Source: JANMZO01 sp963763135 (GTDB taxonomy: Bacteria > Actinomycetota > Acidimicrobiia > Acidimicrobiales > JANYDT01). From it: a stretch of DNA of 64,000 nt. The stretch covers positions 558,001-622,000 of the forward strand of contig CAVXNJ010000012.1 of NCBI GenBank assembly GCA_963763135.1, given 5' to 3'. This document shows positions 51,027 to 59,692 of the stretch, one piece after another (position 1 is the first letter of the stretch; each line of letters begins with the position of its first letter). Both the position numbers and the translations under genes were made by a program. A model generated the notes under the pieces. The model ran no database searches and had not been told where the DNA came from. It saw only the letters and a program-made list of their open reading frames with translations.

Positions 51027-51938
51027 CTAGCGGAGCCAGGCGTCTACGGCGCCAGTGATTTCTTCGATCACCTTGCGCTGCTCGTTTGGAAACGCGCTCA
51101 TGACCGCAAACGCGTGGAGCATGCCGAGGTGACGCGACAGCTGCACCGGCACGCCGGCGTCGAGTAGTAGGTGTGCATAGCGTTCGTCTTCGTCGCGGAG
51201 TGGGTCGTGCTCGGCCGAGATCACCAGCGCCGGAGGTAGGCCGACATGGTCGGCCCGCACCACGGACACCCAGGGTTGTTCCCCGTCGACTCCGCCGCTG
51301 AGGTACTGCGCCCAGTACCAGCGCATGTCGTCGGCTGAGAGGAACTTTCCGGTGGCGTTTTCGACGTACGACGGCGTGTCGAAGCGGTAGTCCATGACCG
51401 CGCACATCGGCACCTGAAGCCCGACCACCGTCGAGCCTTCATCGCGCAATCTGATCGTCGTCGCCACAGCAAGGTTGCCACCCGCCGAGGACCCGGCCAC
51501 CGCCACTCGGCCACCCGAAGCCAAATTCTCCGAAGCCCAGCGCGTTGCTGCGACCATGTCGTCAAGAGGCAGGGGAAACGGATGTTCCGGAGCCAACCGG
51601 TAGTCCACCGAGCACACCACCACATCGGCACCGACAGCCAATCGACGGCAGAACCCGTCGGCCATGTCGAGATCACCGTAGACCCATCCGCCGCCGTGCG
51701 CGAACACCACGACGGGTTGCCCGTTCGGTTCGCCGTAGACCCGGACCCCGACGTCCAACGGGTTCGCCCCGACTCCGGGCGCCCAGCGATCGGCGACCGG
51801 AACATCCGGGGCCCCGGCATCGGGACGACGCGCTGCGAGATGCTGGGCTCGGGCCTCAACCGGGGTCAGCGACGGCCACGGAGCCAGCCCGCTTTGGCCC
51901 GCGAGGAACGCCTGGGATTCCGGAGTCAGCGCGGCCAT
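51027..51938 (-). CDS. Alpha/beta hydrolase, hormone-sensitive-lipase-like esterase
   Basis: This is a 303-residue esterase. The HSL oxyanion motif HGGGWVYGD is near residue 80, the YRLAPEHPFPLPLDD segment follows, and the nucleophile elbow is GSSAGGN (the usual GDSAGG with Asp changed to Ser). Acid and base are likely the Asp in EHDPLRDE and the His in GMLHAF. Substrate unknown. It lies 5 bp after the 2-oxoglutarate oxygenase gene and is co-directional with the ABC importer operon. Confidence 0.9.
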   Translation of the reverse strand: MAALTPESQAFLAGQSGLAPWPSLTPVEARAQHLAARRPDAGAPDVPVADRWAPGVGANPLDVGVRVYGEPNGQPVVVFAHGGGWVYGDLDMADGFCRRLAVGADVVVCSVDYRLAPEHPFPLPLDDMVAATRWASENLASGGRVAVAGSSAGGNLAVATTIRLRDEGSTVVGLQVPMCAVMDYRFDTPSYVENATGKFLSADDMRWYWAQYLSGGVDGEQPWVSVVRADHVGLPPALVISAEHDPLRDEDERYAHLLLDAGVPVQLSRHLGMLHAFAVMSAFPNEQRKVIEEITGAVDAWLR

Positions 51939-51943
51939 GAGCG

Positions 51944-53014
51944 TTACTGACCGCTGGGACCGGCGACCGCAGCCACGCGCTCACCGAGGGCCGTCTGATC
52001 CGCGGCCGATTTCTGCAACGTGCGCGGGCCCATGAGCTTGTTCATGAGGTGATCGCCTGCGGTGACGGGCTCGTACTTGGCCGGTTCGTCCTCGCTCACG
52101 CACGTGGGCATGACGGTAACGAGCGCGTCGTAGTCGGCCTCGTGGAAGTACGCGATCGAACGACGACGCATCGCACCCTCAGTTCCGGCCGGCGGCGGTA
52201 CAACGCGGTGCAACGTCGAACGCCAACGGTCATTGGTCCATTCCGCCAGAAGATCGCCGAGATTGACGAGAAGAGTCCCGGGTTCGGGGAGCACGTCGTG
52301 CCATTGGCCATCGGGGCCGACGATCTGCAGGCCGGGCACCCGGTCGGCCAGCAGAATCGTGCACGCGCCGTAATCGGAATGGGCGCCCATGCGCATCTGT
52401 CCCACCTCGGGATCGGCGTGGCCGTCGCGTCGCTGGTAATTGTTCGCGCGCATAACACTTGGTGCCTTCGCCGTGCGCTCGACGAGATAGTCCTCCGGCA
52501 TTTCGAGGCCCAACGCAAAAATTCGCATCAGTTCTTCGCTGAGTGCTTTGCATGCGTTGAAGTACTCGAGCCACACCGGACGCATGGCCTCAGGCCGGTC
52601 GGGCCACACATTGGATGCGAACATACGATGTGCCTCGGCTGCGTAATACGGATCGTTGTAGTCCTCCACTTCAACGCCGACGTTGAACGCCTCGAACATG
52701 TCGGGCTTCGCATCGACACCGAGCGAATAGGAGAGCGCTTCCGACCCGTATGACGCGTAGCCGCGGTTGCGGGCCTTGTCCTCCAGCACGTAGCTCTGCT
52801 TCTCAGCTTCCGGGAGATCGAAGAACGCGGACGTCGCCGCCAGCATCCGCTGCACCAACTCCTCGGGAATGCCATGACCGGTGATGCGGAGGAAGCCGAG
52901 GCGACGGCACTGGGCGTCGACATCGGCCACCACAGCAGCACGCGCGTTGGCGTCGTCGCCGAACCATGCCGACAGGTCGACCGTCTGGACGAGTTCTTCA
53001 TTTGGCAAGGTCAT
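51944..53014 (-). CDS. 2-oxoglutarate/Fe(II)-dependent oxygenase
   Basis: This is a 356-residue oxygenase of the isopenicillin N synthase-like family. The ATG at 53014 follows AGGAG with 7-nt spacing, which excludes a 148-codon upstream extension. LGFLRITGHGIPEELV is the N-terminal domain mark, iron ligands are in MGAHSDYGACT and STLHRVV, and the 2-oxoglutarate arginine is in RRRSIAYF. It lies 95 bp downstream of the ABC permease genes and 5 bp before an esterase gene, hinting that both act on an imported compound. That link is inferred. Confidence 0.88.
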   Translation of the reverse strand: MTLPNEELVQTVDLSAWFGDDANARAAVVADVDAQCRRLGFLRITGHGIPEELVQRMLAATSAFFDLPEAEKQSYVLEDKARNRGYASYGSEALSYSLGVDAKPDMFEAFNVGVEVEDYNDPYYAAEAHRMFASNVWPDRPEAMRPVWLEYFNACKALSEELMRIFALGLEMPEDYLVERTAKAPSVMRANNYQRRDGHADPEVGQMRMGAHSDYGACTILLADRVPGLQIVGPDGQWHDVLPEPGTLLVNLGDLLAEWTNDRWRSTLHRVVPPPAGTEGAMRRRSIAYFHEADYDALVTVMPTCVSEDEPAKYEPVTAGDHLMNKLMGPRTLQKSAADQTALGERVAAVAGPSGQ

Positions 53015-53050
53015 GAGCTTCTCCTGGAATGTCGTGCGGTAAGACGAATT

Positions 53051-53070
53051 GTCGCCGCGTGTCGCCGCGT
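53051..53070. repeat. 10-bp direct repeat upstream of the oxygenase gene
   Basis: GTCGCCGCGT occurs twice in tandem, followed by GGCGC, 37-56 bp upstream of the oxygenase start. Confidence 0.8.
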
Positions 53071-53109
53071 GGCGCTGCATAGCGATGAGTGGTCGACGGC
53101 TTGATTGTC

Positions 53110-53982
53110 TTAGCGTGCGCCGCGCACATACGGAATCGCAAGAGCACTCGGGGTCCGCGAGTCGCGGGCCCGCACAACGAGGGCCACGAGCGTCACCACG
53201 TAGGGCAGAGCGAGGAACACCTCGTAGGGAACCGCAGTCGCAGTGCCCTGCAGCCGAAGCTGTGCCGCGTCGCACAAACCGAACAGCAATGCACCGAGTA
53301 CGCACGGCACCGGGCGCCACCGGGCAAACACAACGAGGGCCAGGGCCACCCAACCGCGACCCGCGGTGACGTTCTCGATGAACAAACCGAGCGGGCCGCA
53401 CACGAGCATCGCACCACCGAGTCCGCCCAACGCGCCACCGGCCATCGTCGCAATCCAACGGATACGAACGACGCGATAGCCGAGCGCGTCGGCCGCCGCG
53501 GGCGTCTCACCGACGGCGGCAACCGACAGACCCGCAGTCGTCCGGTTGAACACAAACCAGATCGCGGCCAGCGAGAAGGCGACGACGGCCATGAGCGGAG
53601 GCATGGTGAGACGATCAATGCGGGGCGGTGACTGCCCGATCGCGTACGAGCGCTGGTACAGATACGTCGTGGCCGACCCGGCGAGCAGGGTGAACGCAAT
53701 CCCGGTGACGATCTGGTTGGCGCGTATGGTGACGACCAGGAAGGCGAGCACTGCGCCACAACCGGCCCCGACCAGCAGCCCCGCGCCGAGACCGAGCCAG
53801 GGCGACCCGGAATGCAGCGTGGCGAGGTATCCGGCGAGCGCGCCCGACAGCATCATGCCTTCGAGGCCGAGGTTCAACACGCCGGCCTTCTCGGAGATGA
53901 CGGACCCGAGCGCGGCCATGGCGACGGGAATCGCGAGTCGGATCCCTGCGGCGAGTGTGGCCAGGGTGAGGAGTGTTTTCAT
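53110..53982 (-). CDS. ABC transporter permease, nucleoside/BMP type (second)
   Basis: This is a 290-residue inner-membrane permease of the branched-chain amino acid/ribose/nucleoside group. LGSVISEKAGVLNLGLEGMMLSGALAGY near residues 25-52 is the hallmark of the YufQ/NupQ-like partner in BMP importers, and GETPAAADALGYRVVRIRW is the cytoplasmic loop that contacts the ATPase. About eight membrane spans. It starts 5 bp after the stop of the other permease gene. Confidence 0.9.
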   Translation of the reverse strand: MKTLLTLATLAAGIRLAIPVAMAALGSVISEKAGVLNLGLEGMMLSGALAGYLATLHSGSPWLGLGAGLLVGAGCGAVLAFLVVTIRANQIVTGIAFTLLAGSATTYLYQRSYAIGQSPPRIDRLTMPPLMAVVAFSLAAIWFVFNRTTAGLSVAAVGETPAAADALGYRVVRIRWIATMAGGALGGLGGAMLVCGPLGLFIENVTAGRGWVALALVVFARWRPVPCVLGALLFGLCDAAQLRLQGTATAVPYEVFLALPYVVTLVALVVRARDSRTPSALAIPYVRGAR

Positions 53983-53987
53983 GGCGT

Positions 53988-55074
53988 TCAGTTCCTTCCC
54001 CGGCGACCGGCGAGCGCATCGCCGGCCACGAAGAACACCACGATGAGGGCCTGGATGACCCCGACGGTGGACGATGGGATTTTGTATGCGCGCTCAGCAA
54101 CTTCGAACCCGATGGTGAGCGCCGACAGGCCGAGAGCTGCGATGAGAACGCCGACCGGTCGGAGTCGGCCAAGCAGCGCCACCACGATCGCCGTGAACCC
54201 GTAACCCGTACCGAATTGCGGGTTGATGCGCGACGTGACGCCGGCGACCTGGATGAACCCGGCCAGCCCAGCGAGTGCACCGCACAGGAGCAGGACACCG
54301 ATCATCATGCCGCGCTGGCGGGGCTTCGTTCGCGGCCAACGCCTCGGCATTGTCGCCCAGTACATCGACCCGGAAGCCTGCTCGCGTGCGGGACATCACA
54401 AGCGACGCCACCGGCACGAGGATGAGAGCGACGATGAAGCCAACGTGCACCCGACTCGAGCCGACCAGCGGTAGTGATGCGTGTCCGACCACCCGACTCT
54501 GCGGCACGAAACCCTTCGGATCGCGGATGCCGACGCGTACCATCCACGCCAGAAACGCGGCTCCCACGTAGTTGAGCAGCAAACTCGTGATGACGACCGA
54601 CGTGCCGAAGCGGGCGTTCAGCACCGCGGGAATCCCACCCCAGACCGCACCGGCGGCCGCGCCACAGATCATCGAGGTGATGATGAGGATCGGACCGGGC
54701 AGGTCCCGCACGCCCGGTGCGGTGGCCCACGCAACTGCGCCGACGGCCCCCACGAGATACTGACCTTCGGCGCCGATGGTGAAGACCCGGGCCCGGTACG
54801 CGACCATCAGACCGAGGCCGAGTAGGATCAGCGGTGTGGCTTGTATGGCCGTGTCGGCCCGGCCGAAGCGCGTACCGAAGATGCCCCGCCACACCTCGCC
54901 ATAGACCGAGAACGGGCTGATGCCTTCGATCGCAATGAGGATGCCGCCAACAGCCAATGCGCCGACAACGGCAAGGATCGGAACAGCCAGGGCGGCCGCC
55001 GTCGCCTGGCGCCGCTCGTTGCGGATCATCCGGGCCAGGCCGTTGTCGATTTCGTCAACCGTAAGCGCGCTCAT
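53988..55074 (-). CDS. ABC transporter permease, nucleoside/BMP type (first; frameshifted)
   Basis: This is about 361 residues after correction. The first part has LILLGLGLMVAYRARVFTIGAEGQYLVGA, typical of YufP/NupP-like permeases, and RTRAGFRVDVLGDNAEAL near residue 245, the ATPase-contact loop. The frame breaks in a run of four C (plus strand G 54320-54323); dropping one C leads into RQRGMMIGVLLLCGALAGLAGFIQVAG and a normal C-terminus ending at 53988. The gene lies between the ATPase and second permease genes, so a functional operon would need it whole. Confidence 0.85.
54320..54323 (-). other. Homopolymer frameshift in the permease gene
   Basis: The minus strand reads GAA-GCC-C-CGC-CAG-CGC. 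One C too many in CCCC shifts the frame. With three C the protein continues as the family expects. Sequencing error is quite possible at such a run. Confidence 0.75.
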
Positions 55075-55129
55075 TGTTTACCGCTATCGAAGAAAACCGC
55101 GTTGGAAGGCGCATGACTACGCGCGCACA

Positions 55130-56776
55130 TCAATGACCTCCGGCCATGGCGAGCCCGATGGCGGCCCGGTCGTACGGGGGAAGGAACGGGCCGACGAGCT
55201 TGCCGCCCGAGGCCACGACAATGCGATCGGCGACCGCCAGGAGTTCGTCGAGTTCGGCCCCCATCCACACCACGGCAGCCCCGGCAGTTGCGGCGCCGAG
55301 CACTCGGCCGACCACGGTTCGGGCTGCTTCCGGATCGAGGCCGCGCGTCGGATAGCAGGCGAGCACGACGTTGGGTTCCGAGGCCATCTCGCGGGCCAGA
55401 ACGAGCTTTTGCGCGTTGCCTCCGGAGAGACTTCCGGCCCGGGCGCCTGCCCCGGCACTTCGAACGTCCCAATGGCTGAGTGACGGCGATGCGTCGCCGT
55501 GACGACGCCGACGGTGCGGACGCCACCTTGCGCCGCGACCCAACTCCAGACAGTCGGCCAGGGTCATACCGCGGGCGAGCGCCCAGCGGTACCGATCGGA
55601 TGGGATGTACGCGATGCGGGCCCGCACCCGTGCGCGCGGGTCGGTGATCTCCATGCGTTCGCCGTCGAGTTCGATCGTCCCGACGGCGGTCGGGGACCTT
55701 CCGCTCAGGACCGCCTCAAGGTCGGCCTGGCCATTGCCGTCGACGCCGGCCACACCGAGGACTTCACCGGCTGCGACCTCAAGATGCGCGTCGACGAGTC
55801 GACCGTGGGTCAGGCCGCTCACCGCCAACCGGGGAACGGCCGATGGGTTTGCGACGAACGAATCGGCTTCCGACCTGCGGTCGTATTCCCCGGTGGCGGC
55901 CGCTCCGACCATCGCGGTGGCGAGGCCTTCACGGGTTTGCGATGACACCTCGGCGCCAGCCAACACGACGCGTCCGCCCCGAAGCACGGTGACACGGTCG
56001 CATCCCGCGAACACTTCGGCCAGTCGGTGCGTGATGATGACGACCGAGCGTCCTTCTTCGGCCAACCGACGACATACTGCTAGCAGCGCCGTGGCCTCCT
56101 GATCGGTTAGGACGGCGGTGGGTTCGTCGAGCACCAGCAACTTGGCGTCGGCATCGAGGGCCCGAAGCAACTCGAGGCGTTGTTGCTCGCCCACGGAAAG
56201 TTGGCCGGCCGCGACGTCGGGGCGGACCTGGAGGCTGTAGCGCTCCGAGAGTGCGGTCACCCGCTGGGTTGCGGCTTTCGCGCCCGGCAGCAGACGCCCT
56301 TCGGGCCGAGCCAGTACGAGGTTCTCAGCCGCCGTCAGCGTCGGGACCAGCGTGAAGTGCTGTTGCACGATCGACACGCCGATATCGCGAAGCGCTCGCG
56401 GATCGAAGCGATTGACCTGCGAACCGCCCATGTGAACCGAGCCGGTGTCGGGTCGGTCGAGCCCGGCGAGGATACGCATCAGGGTGGTCTTCCCCGCCCC
56501 GTTTTCGCCGAGGAGGGCGTGGATCTCACCCTGGCGGACGTCGAAGTCGACGTTGTCGAGTGCGACTGTCGAACCGAACCTCCGGGAGATTCCGCTCATG
56601 CGTGCTGTGGTGGTCGCCACGGGAGTCCGTCCTGCTGATCGAAGGTCAATAACCGGGGGAGGCGCGGCTGCCCCACCCGTCCCGTCAGTGTCGGGGATCG
56701 TAACAACGTCCCCCGACACCGCGGTGAGATCGAGCATGCCGGCCGCCCCGGTCACGTTGGAGCGGCCGGTAGCCAT
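55130..56776 (-). CDS. ABC transporter ATPase with two nucleotide-binding domains
   Basis: This is a 548-residue double ATPase of the sugar/nucleoside importer class. The first domain has Walker A GENGAGKTT near residue 92, Q-loop VQQHFTLVPTL, signature LSVGEQQR, Walker B LLVLDEPTAVL. The second has a degenerate Walker A (GVDGNGQ) and signature LSGGNAQK with LACYPTRGLD, as usual in this family. An unusual basic stretch (RWRPHRRRRHGD) sits before the second signature. Its ATG overlaps the lipoprotein stop by 1 base. Confidence 0.92.
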   Translation of the reverse strand: MATGRSNVTGAAGMLDLTAVSGDVVTIPDTDGTGGAAAPPPVIDLRSAGRTPVATTTARMSGISRRFGSTVALDNVDFDVRQGEIHALLGENGAGKTTLMRILAGLDRPDTGSVHMGGSQVNRFDPRALRDIGVSIVQQHFTLVPTLTAAENLVLARPEGRLLPGAKAATQRVTALSERYSLQVRPDVAAGQLSVGEQQRLELLRALDADAKLLVLDEPTAVLTDQEATALLAVCRRLAEEGRSVVIITHRLAEVFAGCDRVTVLRGGRVVLAGAEVSSQTREGLATAMVGAAATGEYDRRSEADSFVANPSAVPRLAVSGLTHGRLVDAHLEVAAGEVLGVAGVDGNGQADLEAVLSGRSPTAVGTIELDGERMEITDPRARVRARIAYIPSDRYRWALARGMTLADCLELGRGARWRPHRRRRHGDASPSLSHWDVRSAGAGARAGSLSGGNAQKLVLAREMASEPNVVLACYPTRGLDPEAARTVVGRVLGAATAGAAVVWMGAELDELLAVADRIVVASGGKLVGPFLPPYDRAAIGLAMAGGH

Positions 56777-57945
56777 CACTTGTCGACGAAGGGAACTTCG
56801 AAGGTTCCGGCCTTGATGTCGGCGAGTGCCTTGTCGTACTTGGCCATGACGTCAGCCGAGATCTTCGACGTGTACGCCGGGTTGAGGACGACATCCATGC
56901 CATCGGCCTTCAACGGCACTTCGTAGTACTGGGCCGTGGTCTTGCCGGCGGCGGCATCGGCAGCCATCAGCGCGAACACCTTGTCGAGACGCCATACGAA
57001 CGACGCAACGACGCTGTCACCGAGTCCGGACATGTCGCCGACGTAACCATTCGATACGCCACCTTTTTCCTTCGTCGCTTCGATCTGTCCGAAGGTCGGG
57101 CCCTGGCCGCAACCGACGAACATGGAGGCGCCGGCGTCGAGCTGGCCGAGCGCGGCTTCCTTGGCCTTGGCCACGTCGACCCAGTCACCAACGGCTACGA
57201 ACGTGCCGGTCGTGTCGGGGCGGACCACCTTGGCGCCTTCGAGGAACGCATTGAACATCGAACGGCAGACCGGGATGTCGAAGCCACCGGCACCGGCGAC
57301 ATTGCCCTTTTCCGTGGCTCCGGCCGAGAGGATGCCCTCAAGGTAGGTGGCCTGGTAGAACGGCTGCGAGTAGTCGCCAACGTTGGCGCCGATGTCGCCG
57401 AATCCACCGGCGTAGACGAAGATCGTGTTCGGGTAGTCCTTGGCGACCTTCTTCACGTTGTCGCCATAGTCGAACGAGTGGGCGATGACGGGGTTGTAGC
57501 CCTGTTCGGCGTAGTCGCGAAGCGCCCGCTCGGCGTCAGCGCCCGGGGCCACGTTTTCCTGTGAAGCGAAGTCACTGATAACGCCGTCGTCCTTCAGCTT
57601 CTGGGCGCCGGTGATCGCGGCCTCGCCCCAGGAGCCGTCCTTGAACTCTGCCGAGTACACGATCGCGAGCTTCGGCTTGTCGCCGGTCGTTGCCGCGGCT
57701 GCTGCCGCCGTGGTTTCGGTCGCTGCGGCGACGGTGGTCTCGGTTGCAGCCGCAGTTGTTTCGGCCGCGGCTGCGGTCGTCTCAGCTGCCGCCGCAGTGG
57801 TTTCCGCGGCGGCGGTCTCGGTGGCGGCGACGGTCGTGTCGGCCGAGTCACTTGAGCACGCGGCGAGCCCGAAGGCCAACGTTGCGGCAAGCAGTGCGGC
57901 CGAAAGAGTGCGTTTACGGATTCGTGGGTTGTATCGGGGGGTCAT
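56776..57945 (-). CDS. BMP-family substrate-binding lipoprotein
   Basis: This is a 389-residue lipoprotein of the basic membrane protein/PnrA-like family, which binds purine nucleosides in known cases. Signal and lipobox LAAC (Cys30) are clear. A 55-residue Thr/Ala/Glu linker of AAAETT repeats follows. The binding domain runs from KPKLAIVYSAEFKDGSWGEAA to the end, with VIAHSFDYGD and GNVAGAGGFDIPVCRSMFNAFLEG. It is the first gene of the importer operon, followed by ATPase, two permeases, an oxygenase and an esterase. TAGAAC 7 nt before the ATG suggests a leaderless start. Confidence 0.92.
   Translation of the reverse strand: MTPRYNPRIRKRTLSAALLAATLAFGLAACSSDSADTTVAATETAAAETTAAAAETTAAAAETTAAATETTVAAATETTAAAAAATTGDKPKLAIVYSAEFKDGSWGEAAITGAQKLKDDGVISDFASQENVAPGADAERALRDYAEQGYNPVIAHSFDYGDNVKKVAKDYPNTIFVYAGGFGDIGANVGDYSQPFYQATYLEGILSAGATEKGNVAGAGGFDIPVCRSMFNAFLEGAKVVRPDTTGTFVAVGDWVDVAKAKEAALGQLDAGASMFVGCGQGPTFGQIEATKEKGGVSNGYVGDMSGLGDSVVASFVWRLDKVFALMAADAAAGKTTAQYYEVPLKADGMDVVLNPAYTSKISADVMAKYDKALADIKAGTFEVPFVDK
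57690..57855 (-). repeat. Coding repeat of the lipoprotein linker
   Basis: In-frame GCx-GCx-GAA-ACx-ACx units encode the (A)AAETT linker between the lipid anchor and the binding domain. They are built from 5-7-residue repeats and probably vary in copy number between strains. Confidence 0.8.
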
Positions 57946-57952
57946 ACCTCCC

Positions 57953-57958
57953 GTTCTA
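57953..57958 (-). promoter_or_regulatory. -10 box of the BMP importer operon
   Basis: TAGAAC on the minus strand ends 7 nt before the ATG at 57945. A GGGAGG is also there but only 1 nt from the ATG, too close for a normal ribosome site. Confidence 0.4.
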
Positions 57959-58039
57959 CGGAATCAATTCATTGCGGCCTTTTCGCCCGCGTGAACCGTG
58001 TGTTAACGGGACATTCGTGGGAACGGATTTGCGAAGCCC

Positions 58040-58052
58040 ATAACGTCGTTAT
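58040..58052. promoter_or_regulatory. Palindromic candidate operator
   Basis: ATAACG-T-CGTTAT is a perfect 13-bp palindrome, 95 bp upstream of the lipoprotein start and more AT-rich than its surroundings. Confidence 0.4.
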
Positions 58053-58212
58053 CCGAGTGTTCTTACACCGATTCGACAGATCGCTTCGCGACCGACGGTC
58101 CTCCGCCGAGGTCAGGCCGGAGTGGCCTTCCGCGCAGTGAGGATGCGGGGGCGGTGGTTTTCGAACGCGTCGAAACCCTAAGACGTGACGGCCAGCAGCG
58201 TTCACGCGGTCA

Positions 58213-58246
58213 GCGGAAGTCGTCGGGCGGAAGTCGTCGGGCGGAA
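58213..58246. repeat. 14-bp tandem repeat
   Basis: GCGGAAGTCGTCGG occurs at 58213 and 58227, followed by GCGGAA at 58241. Confidence 0.9.
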
Positions 58247-58300
58247 CGAGAAGCGCGTATGACGTGCGCAACACGAAACCATTGCTCTATAGCTGCGACG

Positions 58301-58341
58301 GGCCCCGCAGGGCGGCGTCAGCGCGGTGTCAGCGCGGGGCC
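58301..58341 (-). terminator. Long hairpin at the end of the LLM gene
   Basis: GGCCCCGC (58301-58308) pairs with GCGGGGCC (58334-58341). The arm overlaps the last codons and stop of the LLM gene. No T-run was seen. Confidence 0.4.
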
Positions 58342-59294
58342 AGGTCGCGGACGGCCTGACGGAGGTCGATGCCGCCGAAGGGCATCACGGCGAGCGCCGG
58401 TGTGGTGACGCCGTTGTCGACATAGCGCTGAATGTGGGCCCGGCACTGCTCGGGGGTGCCGTGGATGATGAGCGCGTCGACAACCTCATCCGGAATCGCT
58501 GCGAGGGCGGCCTTGCGGTCGCCGGCCTTCCACGCATCCCACATACCCTGAAGCTTCGGCCCGTTGCCGAGCCACTCGTGAAATGCCGCGTAAACCGGCA
58601 CGTTGAGGTACGCGGCGATGGCGAAACGAGCGGCGGCCCGGACGGCATCGGCGTCGGGATTGGGGCACACGAAGATTCGGGCGACGATTTCCTTCTTCAC
58701 CCCGCCGCCGGCTTCCTGCACGATGGGGTTGACCTTCAATACGTCGTCGGCCGACAGCCAGTTGATGATCGCGCCGTCACTCTCGGCTCCGGCCAGCTTC
58801 AACATGCCGGGGCGAAGACCGGCAATGAGAATCTGCGGTTGCACGGCGATCTTGCGGCCGAGTTTGAACCCTTTGACCGTGAAGGTGTCGTAGGCCTCGT
58901 CGACCTTCTCGCCGGCGAGCGCCGACTTGAGAAAGCGAACGGTGTCGCGGACCCGCTTGTAGGGCTCGTCGAACGGGATCCCGTTCCACTGACTCACGAT
59001 CACGTTCGACGACGTTCCCACACCGAAGGCGAACCGACCGGGCGCGGTCTCCGCGAGTGCGGCGACACTCTGGGCCAGGAGCGCCGGTCCACGGGTGTAC
59101 GCCGGAACGATGGCGCAACCGAGTCGCAGCTTCGGGGCCCATTGCGACGCCAGAATCAGCGGGGTGAACGCATCGGTGCCGTTCGCCTCACTCGACCAGG
59201 CGTCGGTGTACCCGAGTTCCTGGAGTTCCTCGAACCACGGGCGCTGGTCGCTGAGTGGGACACCATCGAATGGCACGGTCATTCCAAAAGTCAT
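58329..59294 (-). CDS. LLM-class F420-dependent oxidoreductase
   Basis: This is a 321-residue luciferase-like protein. MTFGMTVPFDGVPLSDQRPWFEELQELGYTDAWSSE starts the barrel; RLGCAIVPAYTRGPALLAQSVAALAE, RFAFGVGTSSNVIVSQWNGI, and PQILIAGLRPGMLKLAGAESDGAI follow. The subgroup is common in actinobacteria and F420-linked. The ATG at 59294 is 6 nt after TAACAT. The promoter and start lie inside a 61-bp direct repeat, so a second copy of the promoter with its own ATG is found 61 bp upstream. Confidence 0.9.
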   Translation of the reverse strand: MTFGMTVPFDGVPLSDQRPWFEELQELGYTDAWSSEANGTDAFTPLILASQWAPKLRLGCAIVPAYTRGPALLAQSVAALAETAPGRFAFGVGTSSNVIVSQWNGIPFDEPYKRVRDTVRFLKSALAGEKVDEAYDTFTVKGFKLGRKIAVQPQILIAGLRPGMLKLAGAESDGAIINWLSADDVLKVNPIVQEAGGGVKKEIVARIFVCPNPDADAVRAAARFAIAAYLNVPVYAAFHEWLGNGPKLQGMWDAWKAGDRKAALAAIPDEVVDALIIHGTPEQCRAHIQRYVDNGVTTPALAVMPFGGIDLRQAVRDLAPR

Positions 59295-59411
59295 GGGGAG
59301 ATGTTACGCAGGAGGGGTACCACCCCGTCGATTCGACCGGAAACAACACAGTCATGTGGAGATGTTACGCAGGAGGGGTACCACCCCGTCGATTCGACCG
59401 GAAACAACACA
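59290..59411. repeat. Tandem duplication of a 61-bp promoter-start unit
   Basis: Copies at 59290-59350 and 59351-59411 differ at one base. On the minus strand each carries a GGGGT-GGT-ACCCC hairpin, TAACAT, a 6-nt spacer and ATG. Only the inner copy opens the LLM frame; the outer ATG leads into another frame. Confidence 0.95.
59301..59306 (-). promoter_or_regulatory. -10 box of the LLM gene
   Basis: TAACAT on the minus strand ends 6 nt before the ATG at 59294. The duplicate box is at 59362-59367. Confidence 0.6.
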
Positions 59412-59493
59412 GTCATGCGGGAGGTGCGGAAATCAGCGGATTCCGGGAGTTCCGAAGATTTCTTTCGAAATGTTTTCCGGGGGGCCGAATTTT

Positions 59494-59514
59494 GTCATAC
59501 CCCCTCCCGATACT
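59494..59514 (+). promoter_or_regulatory. GTCATACCCC box plus -10 of the 46-residue gene
   Basis: GTCATACCCC (59494-59503) begins 27 nt before the ATG, and GATACT (59509-59514) is 6 nt before it. Confidence 0.65.
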
Positions 59515-59520
59515 GGTCAC

Positions 59521-59661
59521 ATGCGTAAGAACCAGTTGGTCCTCATCGAAACCCTCGAGGCCGATTTCCGTATCGACGACCGAACCAAAGATCTTGGTCG
59601 TCGTGGTATCGCCGCCGCCCGCGAAGCCCTCCGCTCCGCCACCGAAAAGGTCGCCGCCTGA
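59521..59661 (+). CDS. Small charged protein of 46 residues
   Basis: MRKNQLVLIETLEADF begins a short, highly charged and probably helical protein that continues RIDDRTKDLGRRGIAAARE and ends EKVAA. Its exact -10 spacing and upstream GTCATACCCC box, shared with two nuclease genes, make it a likely true gene. The family is not recognised. It converges with the metalloprotease-like gene 31 bp away. Confidence 0.6.
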   Translation: MRKNQLVLIETLEADFRIDDRTKDLGRRGIAAAREALRSATEKVAA

Positions 59662-59692
59662 CCCACGTGGTTCGTGCGGTTGACCTCAGTAG

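Larger units (their letters stand above)
57946..58328. other. 383-bp intergenic region upstream of the importer
   Basis: There is no convincing gene here. It holds the importer promoter, a 13-bp palindrome ATAACG-T-CGTTAT at 58040-58052 (a candidate operator), and 2.4 copies of the 14-bp unit GCGGAAGTCGTCGG at 58213-58246. A GC hairpin that ends the upstream LLM gene begins at 58301. Confidence 0.6.

Noticed and set aside
57969..58274. 101-codon frame upstream of the BMP lipoprotein
   Set aside because: It spans the promoter, a palindrome and a 14-bp rep­eat; composition is Arg/Ser/Pro-rich with no recognisable fold.
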